DNA from: Thalassospira sp. MCCC 1A03138
GTDB taxonomy: Bacteria > Pseudomonadota > Alphaproteobacteria > Rhodospirillales > Thalassospiraceae
Assembly: GCF_002115785.1 (NCBI RefSeq)
Contig: NZ_JFJY01000010.1
Coordinates: 62,001-126,000 of the forward strand
DNA: 64,000 nt
Direction of reading: 5' to 3'
This document shows, piece after piece, positions 42,401 to 54,900 of the stretch. Under the pieces are notes generated by a model. It saw only the letters and a list, made by a program, of their open reading frames with translations, made no database searches and had not been told where the DNA came from. How positions within the stretch are numbered: position 1 is the first letter of the stretch; every line of letters starts with the position of its first letter. The position numbers and the translations under genes are program-made.

Positions 42401-42947
42401 CCAGATGATCCCACAGTTCGACCGACATCAGGGAGCCGTGATTTTCCGTCAGGGTATCGATATCGTCACGGTCAAGACACAGAATGTTGGTGACGGTTTT
42501 GCAGCGCCACTGCAACTGGTGCAGATCGCCGATATGAGCGCCTTCGGATATGATCAGCGGTAGCGCTGCATTGCGGACCAGTGTGGTGCGGCGGATCAGC
42601 GGCACATTCGGATCAAGCGGCACAAAGGCGAAGCCTGCCTTCAGGACGCCAAGGGTTGCTGCGATGTAATGGCGGTTGCGCCCGGTCATCACACCGACAA
42701 GCGAGCCGGTCGGCAGGGCGAGACCGGCAATGAAATGCGCTATACGATTGCTTTGACGATCAAGGTCAACATAACTGATTTCGCCGGTTTCATCGCGGGT
42801 TGCGATGCGATGCGGGTAAGACGCCGCAATTGACGCAAACCGGTCGATGATGCTGCCGGTTGTTGCCGATGGCGGAACATCGGGTGTGCCATCCATACCG
42901 GGCGTTGGCGTATCGAGGGTTTCAAAATCGAAATCGGCGATTTTCAT
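39423..42947 (-). CDS. Terminal NRPS protein: A[methyltransferase]-PCP-TE, no condensation domain
   Basis: A 1174-residue protein that ends the assembly line. It begins with an adenylation domain (about 30-815) split by a SAM-dependent methyltransferase at about 175-415, whose motif I is VLEIGCASGFT (230-240), placed between A2 (LKAGFAFVPLD) and A3 (FTSGTTGTPKGV, 452-463). In studied examples this placement gives side-chain O- or S-methylation. The pocket residues read roughly D-G-V-D-V-G-A-V-S by hand; I cannot name the amino acid. A PCP (LGGHS, Ser859) and a thioesterase (GWSFGG, Ser990) follow. There is no C domain: the preceding protein ends with one, so the module is split. The start overlaps the upstream stop by one base (TAATG). 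Confidence 0.93.
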   Translation of the reverse strand: MKIADFDFETLDTPTPGMDGTPDVPPSATTGSIIDRFASIAASYPHRIATRDETGEISYVDLDRQSNRIAHFIAGLALPTGSLVGVMTGRNRHYIAATLGVLKAGFAFVPLDPNVPLIRRTTLVRNAALPLIISEGAHIGDLHQLQWRCKTVTNILCLDRDDIDTLTENHGSLMSVELWDHLAGDDADNILAGGWKSAFTGQPIAQSAMDAFGANARNKVAGLVSNNARVLEIGCASGFTMKHVAPVVGTYVATDLSRRNVERTEALAINLGMTHVIGRQLGAHDIDVYEPGSFDLIVMNSVIENFPGYGYLRTVLTKAKTLLAPGGAIYLGNVWDADRRDDYLADLARFARETVGKGYNTRLDFLEDLFVPQCFLEDWAREQGGFAANRSAIDADGFDPAPYTFDFVLTSDAAKHPVAPTKRRHDLAALNAANDQHPATVTSANDLAYVLFTSGTTGTPKGVMIEHGSVVNLAQSVLDTQLKPIGADDPDRVLNLTCIAPFAFDGSIVQIFAAILNGHCLNITGSATRSDPEALHDLMVANAIDQLDATPSLFSLLLDYWEENGFSCPARMVVLGGEAVSTRLVERFFALPGQTDRKLVNAYGPTECCVSSAQYVMTAHNHKQILPPPIGKAIQGVHIEICDDMGRPLPDGVPGEIRIGGAGVARGYLNDPILTAQKFVTDPNGNRVYRTGDMGRRRSDGEIIFLGREDGQIKVRGNRIELGEVEHALLTHPHIRRAAVVAHDRHQNGNVVLVAYVVTDDDAHACFDISACRAKLEQALPNYMVPSHLITMDDLPLTVNGKIDLSRLPVPENTDQVTGVTAKPLGSDHEKTVARLMGEVLDCTIDDATADFFELGGHSVLAVQFLSKINKLTNVKIPLGDLFTCASVEKLAARISERENAKHVKSPIVTVNASGTKPPMICFHPVGGNVLCYQNLAREFGPDQPLYMVEAQGLEEGQNLQPTVEEMVATYMPAIRQTVPDGPIHVIGWSFGGLLAFEAAFRMQQGGIDVRNIILLDAIAVPDAVRAILRKGEAEYLADIFAELGLVTVDELRPLTPEERIDLLLERGKNCDLLPDEADRGTMRRLLAVFQNNALAAVHYVPPKIDGIDVLLLRPTTGTRAAPSIEGDQYSGWQKVAGDNLTLEWVSGTHGSMMFDPHVIEVAERIRLHIEKSK

Positions 42948-45900
42948 TATGCGTCCTTTTGGGCGTTTTGTGCGGCGGCTGCGGCGAATTTGCCAAGGAA
43001 TGCCAACCAGCGCCGCATGGTTTCCGCATCAAACAGATCGGTGTCATATTCAAGCGTAAAGCGTGCCTGACCGGCTTCTTCGGTCAGGAACAGAATGATG
43101 TCATGTTTGGCCGTCGTGTTATCGACAAAGGCATCCATGTTGGATGGCAGTATGCCGTCGGCATCGGGGGCAAGCATCGGCAGGCCGGATTGAGCCCAGC
43201 CGTTTTGCGCCAATCCGCTTACGGCTTCGAAGCGCTGATATTCGAACACCACATTGACCAGTGGCTGACGGTTGGATTTGCGTTTTGGCGCGACGGCCCG
43301 GACCAGTTCATCAAACGGGAAATCCTGCCGGTCCAGCGCATTGGCAATATTGACATGGGTGGCACGGATCAGATCGACAAGATCGGTATCATCGTCAAGC
43401 TGCATACGGATTGGCAGGACATTGACAAAGAAGCCGATCAGGCCTTCGGTTTCGATGCGTTCGCGCCCGGCAACGCCCATGCCGATCACCATGTCGCGTT
43501 GGCGTGTCAGGCGATAGAGCATGGCGGAAAACAGCGACAGGCCCACCGATGACAGGGTTGTTTTGTTCAGGCTGGCAAGCCGATGCAGGCCGGATAAAAC
43601 ATCATCAGGCAGGGCAAGATGCACATGTGCCCCGCGGAAGGATTGTTTTTCCGGCACAGGGCGATCCGTTGGCAGATTGATCTGTTCCGGCGCGTTGGCA
43701 AGCTGTTGACGCCAGTAATCGGCGGCATCCGCCCAATCCTGCCCGGATTGCCAATGGGCGAAATCCTTGTACGTGATCGGAAGTTTCGGCAGGGCATTGT
43801 TCCGTTCATGAAGAACGGCATCATAAAGCGCGCCAAGTTCGTTGATCAGGATGCGCGAAGACCAGCCATCGCCGACAATATGATGGGTCATCAGGATCAT
43901 CAGGCATTCATTTGCCGCCACCTGGATCACACGCCCGCGGATTAGCGGCGGCTGATCAAGGATGATCGGTGTTGCGGCCTCAAGCCGGGTCAGGCGCAGG
44001 GCTTCGCGGGCCGGATCGCCATGACCGGAAAGATCATCAAACGCGACGGCAGGCGGCGTGGTGGCGTGGATTTTCTGCGTGATCGTGCCGTCCTGTTCGG
44101 CAAAGCCCGTGCGCAATGTTTCATGACGGTCCACCAGACGGGTCAGGGCGGATTGCAGGATATCGGCCCGCAAATCACCGGTACAGCGGAAGACATAAAG
44201 CATGCCATAGGCACCGCTGTTGCCGTCCATCGTTGAGAGCAGATAAAGCCGTTTTTGCGCGTGGCTGGCCGGGTAATATTCCATTTCCGGTGCGGGCGGG
44301 ATTTGGCCATTGCCGGTGGCGGCGATATCGAGGGTGGCATTTTCGATATGGCGGGCAAGCCCCGCGACCGTCGGATCGGCAAAGAAGTCGGCCATGCTGA
44401 TGCGTTTGCCGGTTCGGTCCGTAATGCGGTTCACGATCCGGATCGCCATCAGGCTGTGACCGCCAAGCTGGGTGAAGCTTGCGTGCCGGTTACGGATGGG
44501 GCTTGCGAACACCTCGGTAAAGATATCGCAAACCAGTTCCTCTGCCGGGGTGGCGGGCGGGATGTCGATGCCGCCGTCAAGCGCCATCGCATTTGATGTG
44601 CGCACCGTTTCGAGTAGCGCCTTTCTATCCACCTTGCCATTGGCGGTGATCGGGATGGTATCGACGATATGCCATTTTGCCGGGATCATGTAGCCGGGCA
44701 GATGTGTGCCAAGCCACATCATCAGGGCAGGGATATCGATATCCTGATCCTGTGTCGCCTGAATACAGCCGATGATGGTACCGCCGTCAGGCGCGTTGGC
44801 ATCAAACAGGGCAACGGCATTTTTGATGCCGGGCGCGGATTGAAGCTGCTGTTCGATTTCATCCAGTTCGATACGGAAGCCACGCAATTTGATCTGATTA
44901 TCATGGCGGCCGCCAAATTCGATCCGACCATCGCGGGTCCAGCGGGCAAGGTCGCCGGTGCGATAAAGCCGTTGGCCGGGCTGATCGGGATCAGGGATGA
45001 ACCGTTCGCGGGTCAGGTCGGGACGTTGCCAGTATTCGCGGGCCAGCCGCGCCCCGCCAATCATCAGTTCGCCCCAGACCCCGACGGGCGCGCGTTGACC
45101 GTTCTGATCAAGGATCAGGGTTTTGGTATGGGCGATGGGTTTGCCGATGATGGTGGCGTCGGTATCGCCTGCTAGATCATTTTCGGTGATAGGGCCGACA
45201 ACGGCGAAGGTGGTGCTTTCGGTCGGGCCATAGACATTCAGAACCTTGACGTGTGGGCAGGCCGCGATGAAGGTGCGGACATGCTGTTTGCTGATCGCGT
45301 CCCCACCGATCATCAATATTTCAAGACAGGCAAGGGTTTGGGGATCATGATCGACCTGACGGTTGAACAGGCCGACACTCATGAACATTTTCGTAACGCC
45401 AAATTGCGACAGGGCATCGCCGAGTTTGGCCGGATCAAGGAGATCATTACGGTCAATGACGGCGATTTTGGCGCCGCGCAGCAGGGGCGCCCAGATTTCA
45501 AAGGTCGAGGCATCAAATGCCAGCGGGCCCGCCTGTGCCACCACATCAGAGGCAACGATTTTGGCGTAATCCGCCCCCGACGCCAGCCGACGCACGGCCC
45601 CCTGTTCGATCAGAACCCCCTTGGGCGTTCCGGTCGAGCCGGAGGTATACATGATATAGGCAGGCAAACTGTCCGGGTTGATCAGTTCGGGCAGGGTGAA
45701 GTCCGCCGGTGCCGGGGCAATGCCCGCGATATTGATCCGTTGCGCGGATGGACCGCCGGTTTCGGACAGGGCATCAAGCGCGTCATATCCGATGTCGTCA
45801 ACCAGAACCAGTTTGGCGCGGCTGTCTGACAGGATGAATTGATTGCGTGCTGCCGGATAGGCCGGATCAAGCGGGACATATCCCGCGCCGATGGCGGTAA

Positions 45901-48900
45901 TCCCAAGAATTGCCGCAATGGCCGGACGACCGCGTTCAATATGCACCGCAACCAGATCGCCCGGTTTGACCCCGGCGGTTTGCAGGCAATGGGCAATGGC
46001 GCGCGCCTTGGCATGCAGTTCCCCAAAGCTCCATGTGCCGTTGTTATCGCGGATGGCAGGGGCATCGGGGGTGACAGAGGCCTGATTGGCGAATATCGCA
46101 AAGATTCCGGCATTCGTGTCCGCATCAAGGCTGGTTTCCGGTTGCGGACCCTGTTCCCAGATTTCGATATTTGTTTTCTGATCATCGGGCAGAAGATCAA
46201 GATCGGCAATCGGTATGGTTCTTGCGGTAGTTTCCGTCGTAACCAGTTTTTGCAGGGTTTTTGTGAAGATGTGACCGAGTTCGATCATGCGCGCCTGATC
46301 GAACATATCGGCATAATAGTCAAACGAGATGGACATTCGTTCGGGCAGATCACGGACAAAGATCGCCAGATCGTTTTTGCATTGCTGCCGACCAAGGCCG
46401 ATGGGGAGCATGGCTTTGGCCTGATCATCCGGTCCGTAATCGCCCTGCGCATAGTTCATGTAAGACAGGGAGATTTCGGACAGCAGGGTGCGTTCGGGGG
46501 TGGCAGGTGGCGAGAGATCATCAAGCAGCAGATCAAGGAAATAGGCCCGGTGGCGCAGCGCATCGATATGATGGTTTTGCACCTTGTGCAGTAGGGATGC
46601 GAAGGTTTCATCATTGGCAATCTGCATGCGGAGCGGCAAAAGCGATACCATCATGCCCGGCACATTGCGGAAACCCGTCCCGTCGCGCTGGTTGACCGGG
46701 ACGCTGATCACCAGATCGTCGGTTGCGGTGATCCTGCCAAGCACGGCAAACCATGTTGCCATCATCAGTGAGAACATGGTGACGCGTTGATCGGATGCGA
46801 ATTTGCGGGCCGATTTCAGCAAGGCCGGATCAATATCAAATGCGACGATTTCGCCCCTGAAGCTGTGGAAGGCCGGGCGTCTGCGATCAGACGGCAGATT
46901 CAGTTTCGGAAGCGGTCCCTGATAGAGGGAAAGCCAGTAACCACGTGCAGTTTCAAGCCGCTTGAGGCTTTCGGGTTGCTGGCTCCAATACGCGTAATCG
47001 CGAAGCTGATAGGGGAGTGGGGGCAAGACCTGCCCACGATAAAGGGCCAGCAAATCCCCCAGCAGCATTTCAATGGTAAAGCCATCGCAAACCGTGTGAT
47101 GGATATCAAAGAACAGTGCCTTTTGACCGTTGGCAGCGCAGATCAGACGCCAGCGCGCGGGGATTTCCGTTGCCAGATCGAACGGCATGACAAGGTCCGC
47201 ACCGACATCTTCAAGCGATACGGAAGCATCAAGTTCGATCAGCGTCAGATCGGGCAGGGCATCATGAAGTGGCAGAATTTTCATGACCGAGTCATCGCCA
47301 TTGGCGATCAAGCGGGTACGCAGGATTTCATGACGTTCCGTCAAGCGGGTGATGGCATCGTGCAGGCGATCAAGATCGATACTTTCATCAAGCATGAAGG
47401 CATGCGGCAGGTTGAAGGCCGTACCCATATTGCCGCTATGTTCGGCATGCAGAACGGAAACCTGTTCGGGGGCCAGCGGATAGAATTCCATTTCAGGCGC
47501 GCGGCGCGGATCGGTTTCGATCCCGGTTTCTGTTGCTGCCTTTACGGGTTTTGATGCCGATGGCAGAGATGTTTCTTCGGCTGGGGGATTTGCCAATGAC
47601 TGGGGAAGTTCCGCCGTTTCAACGGATGGCGATATTTTTGCGGCCAGGGCGGTGATCGTTGGGGTTTCAAACAGATCTGCAAGACCGATATTGCAGGCAA
47701 GTTCGGCATTCATGCGATCAACGATCTGCATGCCGGTGATGGAATCGCCGCCCAGGGCATAGAAATCCTCGTCCGGGTCTATGGTATCATAACCAAGAAT
47801 TTCGGCCCAGATTTTTGCAATTTTTTCCGCAGGAGTGGCCTTTTCGTCCAATATCGCGTCACGATGATCGGATATTTCAGGTGTGCTGACATCACCCGCC
47901 GGTGACGGGGCGAATTGGGCCGTCAGATCGGATACCGTCGGTGCGGCAAACAGGTCCGAAATCGCCAGCGACAGTTTCAGTTCGGCATTCATGCGATCAA
48001 CGATCTGCATGCCGGTGATGGAATCGCCGCCTAGGGCAAAGAAATCATCGTCCGTGGTGACGGCATCATAGCCGAGTGTTTCGGCCCATATGGCCGCGAT
48101 CTTTTGCGAGATATCCGTTGCCGTGACGGATACAGATGCCGGTGTGGTCACGGGTTTTGCCGGTTGTTCGGCTGTTTCACCGGCAAGGGCCGGATCAAGC
48201 ACGACAAGCTGTGCGGCCGTGCTGCACATGGCATCGCGCCAGAAGATCGGAGCCTGTTGCGGGGTGATGGCGGCCCCGTCCTGAAGCGGTACATTGTGGC
48301 GCGCCGCCATGCCCTGATCGGCAAGGGCACACCAGTCGATGGTCAGTGCCGGGCGGCCCTGTGACCTGCGGTAACGGGCAAATCCGTCAAGGAAGGCGTT
48401 GGCCGCACTATAGGCCGCCTGACCGGGCACACCGACGATGGCCGTCAGGCTGCCGAACATGACAAAGGCCTGCACGGGGTCGTTAAGGGTCAGGGCGTCA
48501 AGATGACGGGCCCCCTTGATTTTGGCCGCCATGATGGCGTCGAACGCGTCCATGTCTCGCACGGCAAGGAACCCACCATCGGCAAGCCCGGCGGCGTGCG
48601 CGATGGCGGTGATCGGGCCAAGACTATTTCGGATCGTGGCAAGGGTATCGGACAGGGCGTTTTTATCGGCAACGTCGCAGGTGTGGATTGATACTTTAAT
48701 ACCGTTGGCGCGCAGGTCGGCCAGTTTAGACTGCGCAAAGTCATCAAGGCCGGTTTCGCCGCGACGCGCCAGAAGGGCAAGCGCGATTTTGCCGCCCAAA
48801 GCCATTTCATCGGCAAGGGCCAAGGCAAAGCCGCCGGTGCCGCCGGTCACGACACAGACGCCGTGATCGGGCCAGTTGGGTTGTGGCAGGTTATCGTGCC

Positions 48901-51900
48901 CTGAAATCGGGCGCAGTTTGCGGCGATAACGGACCTGATTGCGATAAACCGAAACCGGATCGCGGCCCGGTTCGGCTGCCAGTTCACCACCGATATGCGT
49001 GATGAAATCAGCCGGTGCGATATCAGTAAAGGAAAGGGCAAGACGCGGTTCTTCGGCGGCCACCGCGATGGCAACACCGGCAGCGGCACTTCGATCCGGG
49101 GAGGCCGGAATGGTATCGCTGTCGATCTGATAGGCACCGCTTCCGGCAACGACAAGCCGCATCCGTCCGCGCATCGAGCGCAGGATATCGCGCAGGCATC
49201 GGGCGGTGCGAAGGGCGATATCTTCGCCCGGCTGCAACGCCAGAATGACGTTTTGTGCCTTTGCCAGCATATCCTTGCCGAGCATATCGGGATGGACGCG
49301 CTGGCAGGCAGGCGGGATCGGCCAGAAATCGCCATCGGCAATCATGATGGTGTTTTCGGGAACCGGTTGCATTTCAACCGTGCCCGGCAACCAGTCAATT
49401 TCGAGCAGTTCCGGCATGGCGGATGCGGCTTTGCCGTTACCATCCCCCGAGAAACGAGTGCCGCGTATGGTCAGAAGCAGTTTGTGGCTGTCGGCATCAA
49501 AGAAGGTGAAGTCGGCCTGGCCCGGATGACGACGTTCGGCACAGACAATGATATCGCCGCTAAATGGCGCGTGCAGCGTGATTTCGTCAATGCCGACGGG
49601 GAGAGAGCCATTATCCTCGGCCGTCAGAATCATGCTGCATGCAATATCGGCCATGGCCGGATGAATGATCCAGTCGCGCAGGTCGGCATGATATTGCGGT
49701 TTCAGTTTCAGATGCATCATCGCCATGGTTTCGTCCGCGCTGTATTGCATGGACACCCGGCAATCCCAACGGTCGCTGATCGTGATCGGCCCGATCTGAG
49801 CGGCATAGGGGGCGATATTGGCCGTAAGGGTACATTTTGCGCGCGCATGGTCGAGCGACGGCGAATTGTCAGTCCGGTTATTTTCCGGCGTGTCATTGGC
49901 CCAGCGCGCAGTGGCAAAGACCGACCATTTGCCGTTTTTCAGACGGCCACCCAGTTCGACATGACCGTCATTTCCCAGCAACAGCGTTGCCGTACCATCG
50001 GGCAGGGCATTGGGAAGAAGGGCCTTTTGCCATTTAAGGTCGGAAATATGAACGGTTTGGTCGCCTGTCCCGTTTCGGGCCGCTGTTGCGATCATGGCGG
50101 GAACCGCCATGCCGACCAGTGTCGGTTGTCCGTTCAGGTGATGTTCATTTGTCGGCCAGAAGGACGGGGAGGCGACCGGAATGGCAAAGCAGCGGCCCCT
50201 TTCGGTTTCGACCGGGCCGGTCATGATGGTGGTATCAGGGGCCCGGGTGTCGCCAAAGACCGGTTTGCAAACGATTTTCGCAAAAGGTGCATGGGGAAGG
50301 GACACGCGGCGCGCGCGCATGTCGTCGGGCCAGATCAGATTGGCCCCTTCGAGCCACTGGCGCGCATTGGCCGTAGCATCGGCGGGATCGTGCGAAACCG
50401 CAGAAACGGGTAATGCACCAGCGGCGGGTTTGGGGGCTGCGCAATTTTCCATGTCACCGGCGATCAATCGCGCAAGGGCGTTCAGAAGGCTGTCGCGATC
50501 CGAAACCGCAACGGCGAAGCGATGCCTTAGCTGGTCGCGCCCGGTTGCCAGCGTGTGGCAGATGTCGTGGACAGCAAGGCCGGTGTCACTGGCAATGGCG
50601 CGATGCAGCTTGGTGGCATAGTCGGTTAATGCGGCTTCGTTGGCCGCAGATAGGGCAAGGATGAAGGTTCCGTTTTGCGAGGTTTCATCCTTTGCATTTG
50701 CCGCGTGTTTTGGGGCGGCTTCAAGGATCACATGGGCGTTGATGCCGCTTAACCCGAACGAACTGACACCGGCGCGTTTTGGCGCGCCGCGATCTGCCAA
50801 GGGTTCAAGGCGGTTGGTCGGGCGCACCGGGGCACGGGCGAAATCAATCCGGCTGTTGGGGATTTCAAAGAAGGGTTGTGGCGGGGCCTGATCAAAGCGG
50901 AGTGCCATGATGGCGCGGGCAAGGCCAAGCGCCCCCGCCGCCCCGTCAAGATGGCCGTAATTCCCCTTGGCCGAGCCGATCAGGGCAAAGCCATGTTCAT
51001 CCGTGCTTCCGGCAAAGGCACGGGTCAGGCCATCGATTTCAATCGGATCGCCAAGCGATGTGCCGGTGCCGTGGGCTTCGATATAGGATATGGAACCCAG
51101 TTCGATGTCCGCCGTTTGCGCGGCCTGCCGGATGACATCGGCCTGCATGGCCGGGTTGGGGGCGGCCGCCCCGCTTGAGGCGCCATCCTGATTGACGGCA
51201 CTGCCGCGGATGATGGCATGGAGGGGGTCACCATCGGCGATGGCGTTGCCAAGCGGTTTGAGGACAAAGACGACGCTGCCTTCGCCCATGCCGGTACCAT
51301 CGGCGCTGTCGTCAAAGGCGCGGGTGCGGGCGGTGGAAGAATCAATCGTAAAGCCGCCGTCCGCATCGGGCGGGCAGGGGATCAGTTTTGCGCCACCGGC
51401 AAGGGCGATGGAGCATGTGCCGCTGCGCAAATTCTGGCAGGCCTGATGGACGGCGACCAAGGATGACGAGCAGGCGGTATCGATGATATTTGCCGGACCG
51501 TGCCAGTCCTTTAGGAAGGACAGGCGTGTGACCATGTTCGAGGGCACGTTAAGGGCAAAGACCTGTTCGGCCTTGTCACGCGCAACATGTTCCATGGCAA
51601 CGCGCCATGCCGGGTTTGTCCCGCCACCGGCAAAAATACCGACTTTTTTGCCACGCAGGGCCTGCCCGCCGTAACCGGCATTTTCCATCGCCATCAGGGC
51701 GGTTTCGATAAACAGGCGCTGTTCCGGGTCAATCAGGGCGGCATCCGCGGGTGCCATGCGGAAACGGCCCGGATCGAAATCAAAGATGCGATCAAGATAG
51801 GCGGCTTCGCGGAAGTGGGCCGGAACCGGACGGCCGATGGCGGCCATCATGTCGCGGGTTTCATGATCGCGTTCGGGCGGAAGCGGACGCACGCGATCCG

Positions 51901-54900
51901 TGCCGCGGGCGACGTCCGACCAGAATGTATTGATATCATCCGCCCCGGCAAGCTGAAGACCGATGCCGATTACCGCAATCGGTTCGTCGGTGGCAAGCTG
52001 GGCACCTTGTGCCGCTGCAAGATCATCGGTTGCGATATCAAGTCCGGCCAAAAGTTCGGCCTGACGTGCGATGGTGGCACTGGCGAACAGATCGGCGATG
52101 CTGACCTCTCCGGGCCAGCGGGCATTGATTTTTTCATGCAGGCGCAGCAGCAAAAGCGAATTGCCGCCGACATCAAAGAAACCGTCTTCTCGATCCGCCA
52201 TCACACCGGGCAGGATTTCCTGCCACAGCCGTTGCAGAACGCGTTCCAGATTTGCCAGGTCATGGTTGTCGGCATCCGACTTTGCCGCGATAGCCGGTTT
52301 TGATTTCCGGTTGGCGACTTTTGGCGACCCTGCCATCGGTGTCCCCGAAAGGGCCTTTCGGTCGACCTTGCCGCTGCTGGTGAGAGGCAGGTGATCAAGG
52401 GCAAAGAAACGTGCCGGGATCATATATTCGGGCAGGCGGGTGCGCAGATGATCGCGCAGGACACCAATGGTCAGTTCACCGTCACCCAGTACAAAGGCAT
52501 GCAATTCATCAAGGTCGCCAACCCGCACTGCCTTGACCAGGGCGCGTTCAACCAGATCATGGCTTTCAATCGTGGTTTCGACTTCGCCGCATTCGATGCG
52601 GAAGCCGCGAATTTTGACCTGATGATCGATCCGGCCAAGATATTCAACCGACCCGTCGGCAAGGAAGCGGCCCAGATCACCGGTGCGATACAGTTTATGG
52701 CCCGGATTGCGGGGATCATCGGGGAACTTTTCGGCACTCAGTTCCGGGCGGTTCCGATAGCCGCGTGCAATTTGCGGCCCGCCAAGCACGATTTCACCGG
52801 TGACGCCAATCGGCATGTCGCCCAGTTTGTCATCAAGGATGCGAATGGTGGTGTTGGCAATCGGTTTGCCGATGGGAACGATATCGGGATTATGAAGCGG
52901 CGAGCAGGCATGCCAGGTGACATCCACCGTCGCCTCGGTCGGGCCGTAAAGGTTATGCAGTTCGGTCCCGAAGCGATCAAACAGCAGATCGTTGAAGCGT
53001 TTTACCAGTGCGGGATCAAGTGCCTCGCCACTTGCGAAAACGCGTTTGAGGCTGCCAAGGTTTTCGATATCAACCAGCCCGTGTTCGACCGAGAACAGGA
53101 AACTTGCCAGCATCGAAGGCACGAAATGCATGGTGGTGACGCCATGATCGCGAATGGTCTGGGCCAGTTGTTGCGGATCGCGTTCAACACCCGGATCGGG
53201 CAGGACAACGCGCGCCCCGGTCCATGACCACCAGAACAGTTCCCAGACCGACACATCGAATGTGATCGGGGTTTTCTGCAAAATGACGTCATCAGGGCCA
53301 ATCGGGAAGGCGTCCTGCATCCAGAGGATACGGTTCAGAACACCGCGATGGGCGATTTCGACACCTTTCGGGCGACCGGTCGAGCCGGATGTGAACAGCA
53401 CATAGGCAAGGTCATCGGGTGCGTTGATCGCATCAGGGATATCGGCATCTTCGGTGCCATCGATGATCAGGACATTGTCGACGTCAAACAGATGGGCGAG
53501 ATCGCCGGTAGTGATGACACGCGGATATCCAAGATCATCAAGCATATCCTTGCGGCGCTGTTCGGGGTGATCCGGGTCAAGGGGGCTATATGCCGCCCCA
53601 CATAGAAGGATCCCGTGAATGGCGGCCAGCATATCGACCGACCGCCGCACGGCAACGCCGATCACATCGCCCGGACCAATTGATGCCGCGCGCAGTTTTG
53701 CGGCAATCCCGGCGGCACGACGGGTGAATTGTTCGTAGCTTAGGGTTTCAGATGTTCCGATAACCGCAGGTGCGGTTGGCGTGGCGCGGACCTGATCAAG
53801 GAACGGTTCGGAAATGCTGCGTTCAATCGCAAGGTCAAGATCGGTGGCATTGAATTGATCAATCCGGGCGCGTTCGTCCGCCGGCAGGATCGGCAATTCG
53901 GCGATTTTGATTGTCGATGGTTTGGGCAGGGCGGCGCCGGCAAGGATTTCAAGCCGGTTGAAAATTGCCTGAATGGTGGATTTGTCAAACAGGTCGGTAT
54001 CAAATTCGATCTGGCACAGAAGGGCGTCGTTCCGTTTGCTGAAATAGAACGCAAGATCGAATTTCGAGAACGGGAATTCGGTTTTCAGAAGCGAGAGTTC
54101 TGCATCGCCAAGCTTGCCAAGGTCGGGGATGCTATCCTGCCATGCGACCAAAACATCAAACAGCGGATTGCGGGCAGGATCGCGCGGGGCATTGACGGCG
54201 GCAACCACATTTTCGAACGGGGCGGCCTGATCGGACAGGGCATCAATGATGGTTTTGCCGGTTTGGGTCAGATGGTCGTCAAACCCGGCATCCGGATCGA
54301 CATTCTGACGCAGAACGACGGTGTTCACAAAGAAGCCAACCACGTCATCAAGGGCAGTCTGCTCGCGGCCCGCCACCAGCATGCCAAGCGGGATATCTGT
54401 CTGCCCGCATTGCCGGTACATCAGGATTTGGACCAAGGCGGTCAGAATGGAAAATGCGGTTGTACCGTGTCGGTCCGCCGCATCATTGATCAGACGCGCG
54501 GTGTCTTCGCCAAAGGCCGTTTCATGGAAATCACCGGCGAAACGACGGATTTTTGGCCGGCGCCGGTCCGTTGGCAGGGCCAGCGGTTCGGGCAGGGGCA
54601 ACAGCCGTTTTTTCCAGCGGGCCAGCAAATCCTTGCCATCGGCTGAGTATAAATAGCTGTGTTGCCAGCTTGCAAAATCCTCGTAATAGCGGTCAAGCAA
54701 TGGCAACGAAGGGGGGGCTGTTCCGGTTTCTTCGGCATAAAGGGCGGCAAGATCGCGCAGCAATGTCGGCATCGACCAGCCATCGCAAATCGCATGATGC
54801 AGGGAAACCAGCATCCAGTGACGGTTGGGGGCGAGCGTGATCAGATCGGCCCTTGCCAATGGTTTGTTTTCAAGGTCGAAGGGACGGACGGTTTCGCGCG

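Noticed and set aside
41702-42422. Methyltransferase insertion as an assembly chimera or a separate gene
   Set aside because: It is in frame at both ends, at a site known for natural A2-A3 insertions, with no internal stop, start signal or change in base composition that I can see.
41523-42563. A 346-codon + strand frame opposite the methyltransferase insertion
   Set aside because: The - strand frame carries the SAM motif and flanking adenylation motifs in one open chain; the + strand frame has none.
47700-48031. Short direct repeats as part of a mobile element or CRISPR-like array
   Set aside because: The repeat lies in frame within two carrier domains of one protein; there are just two copies and no transposase or spacers.
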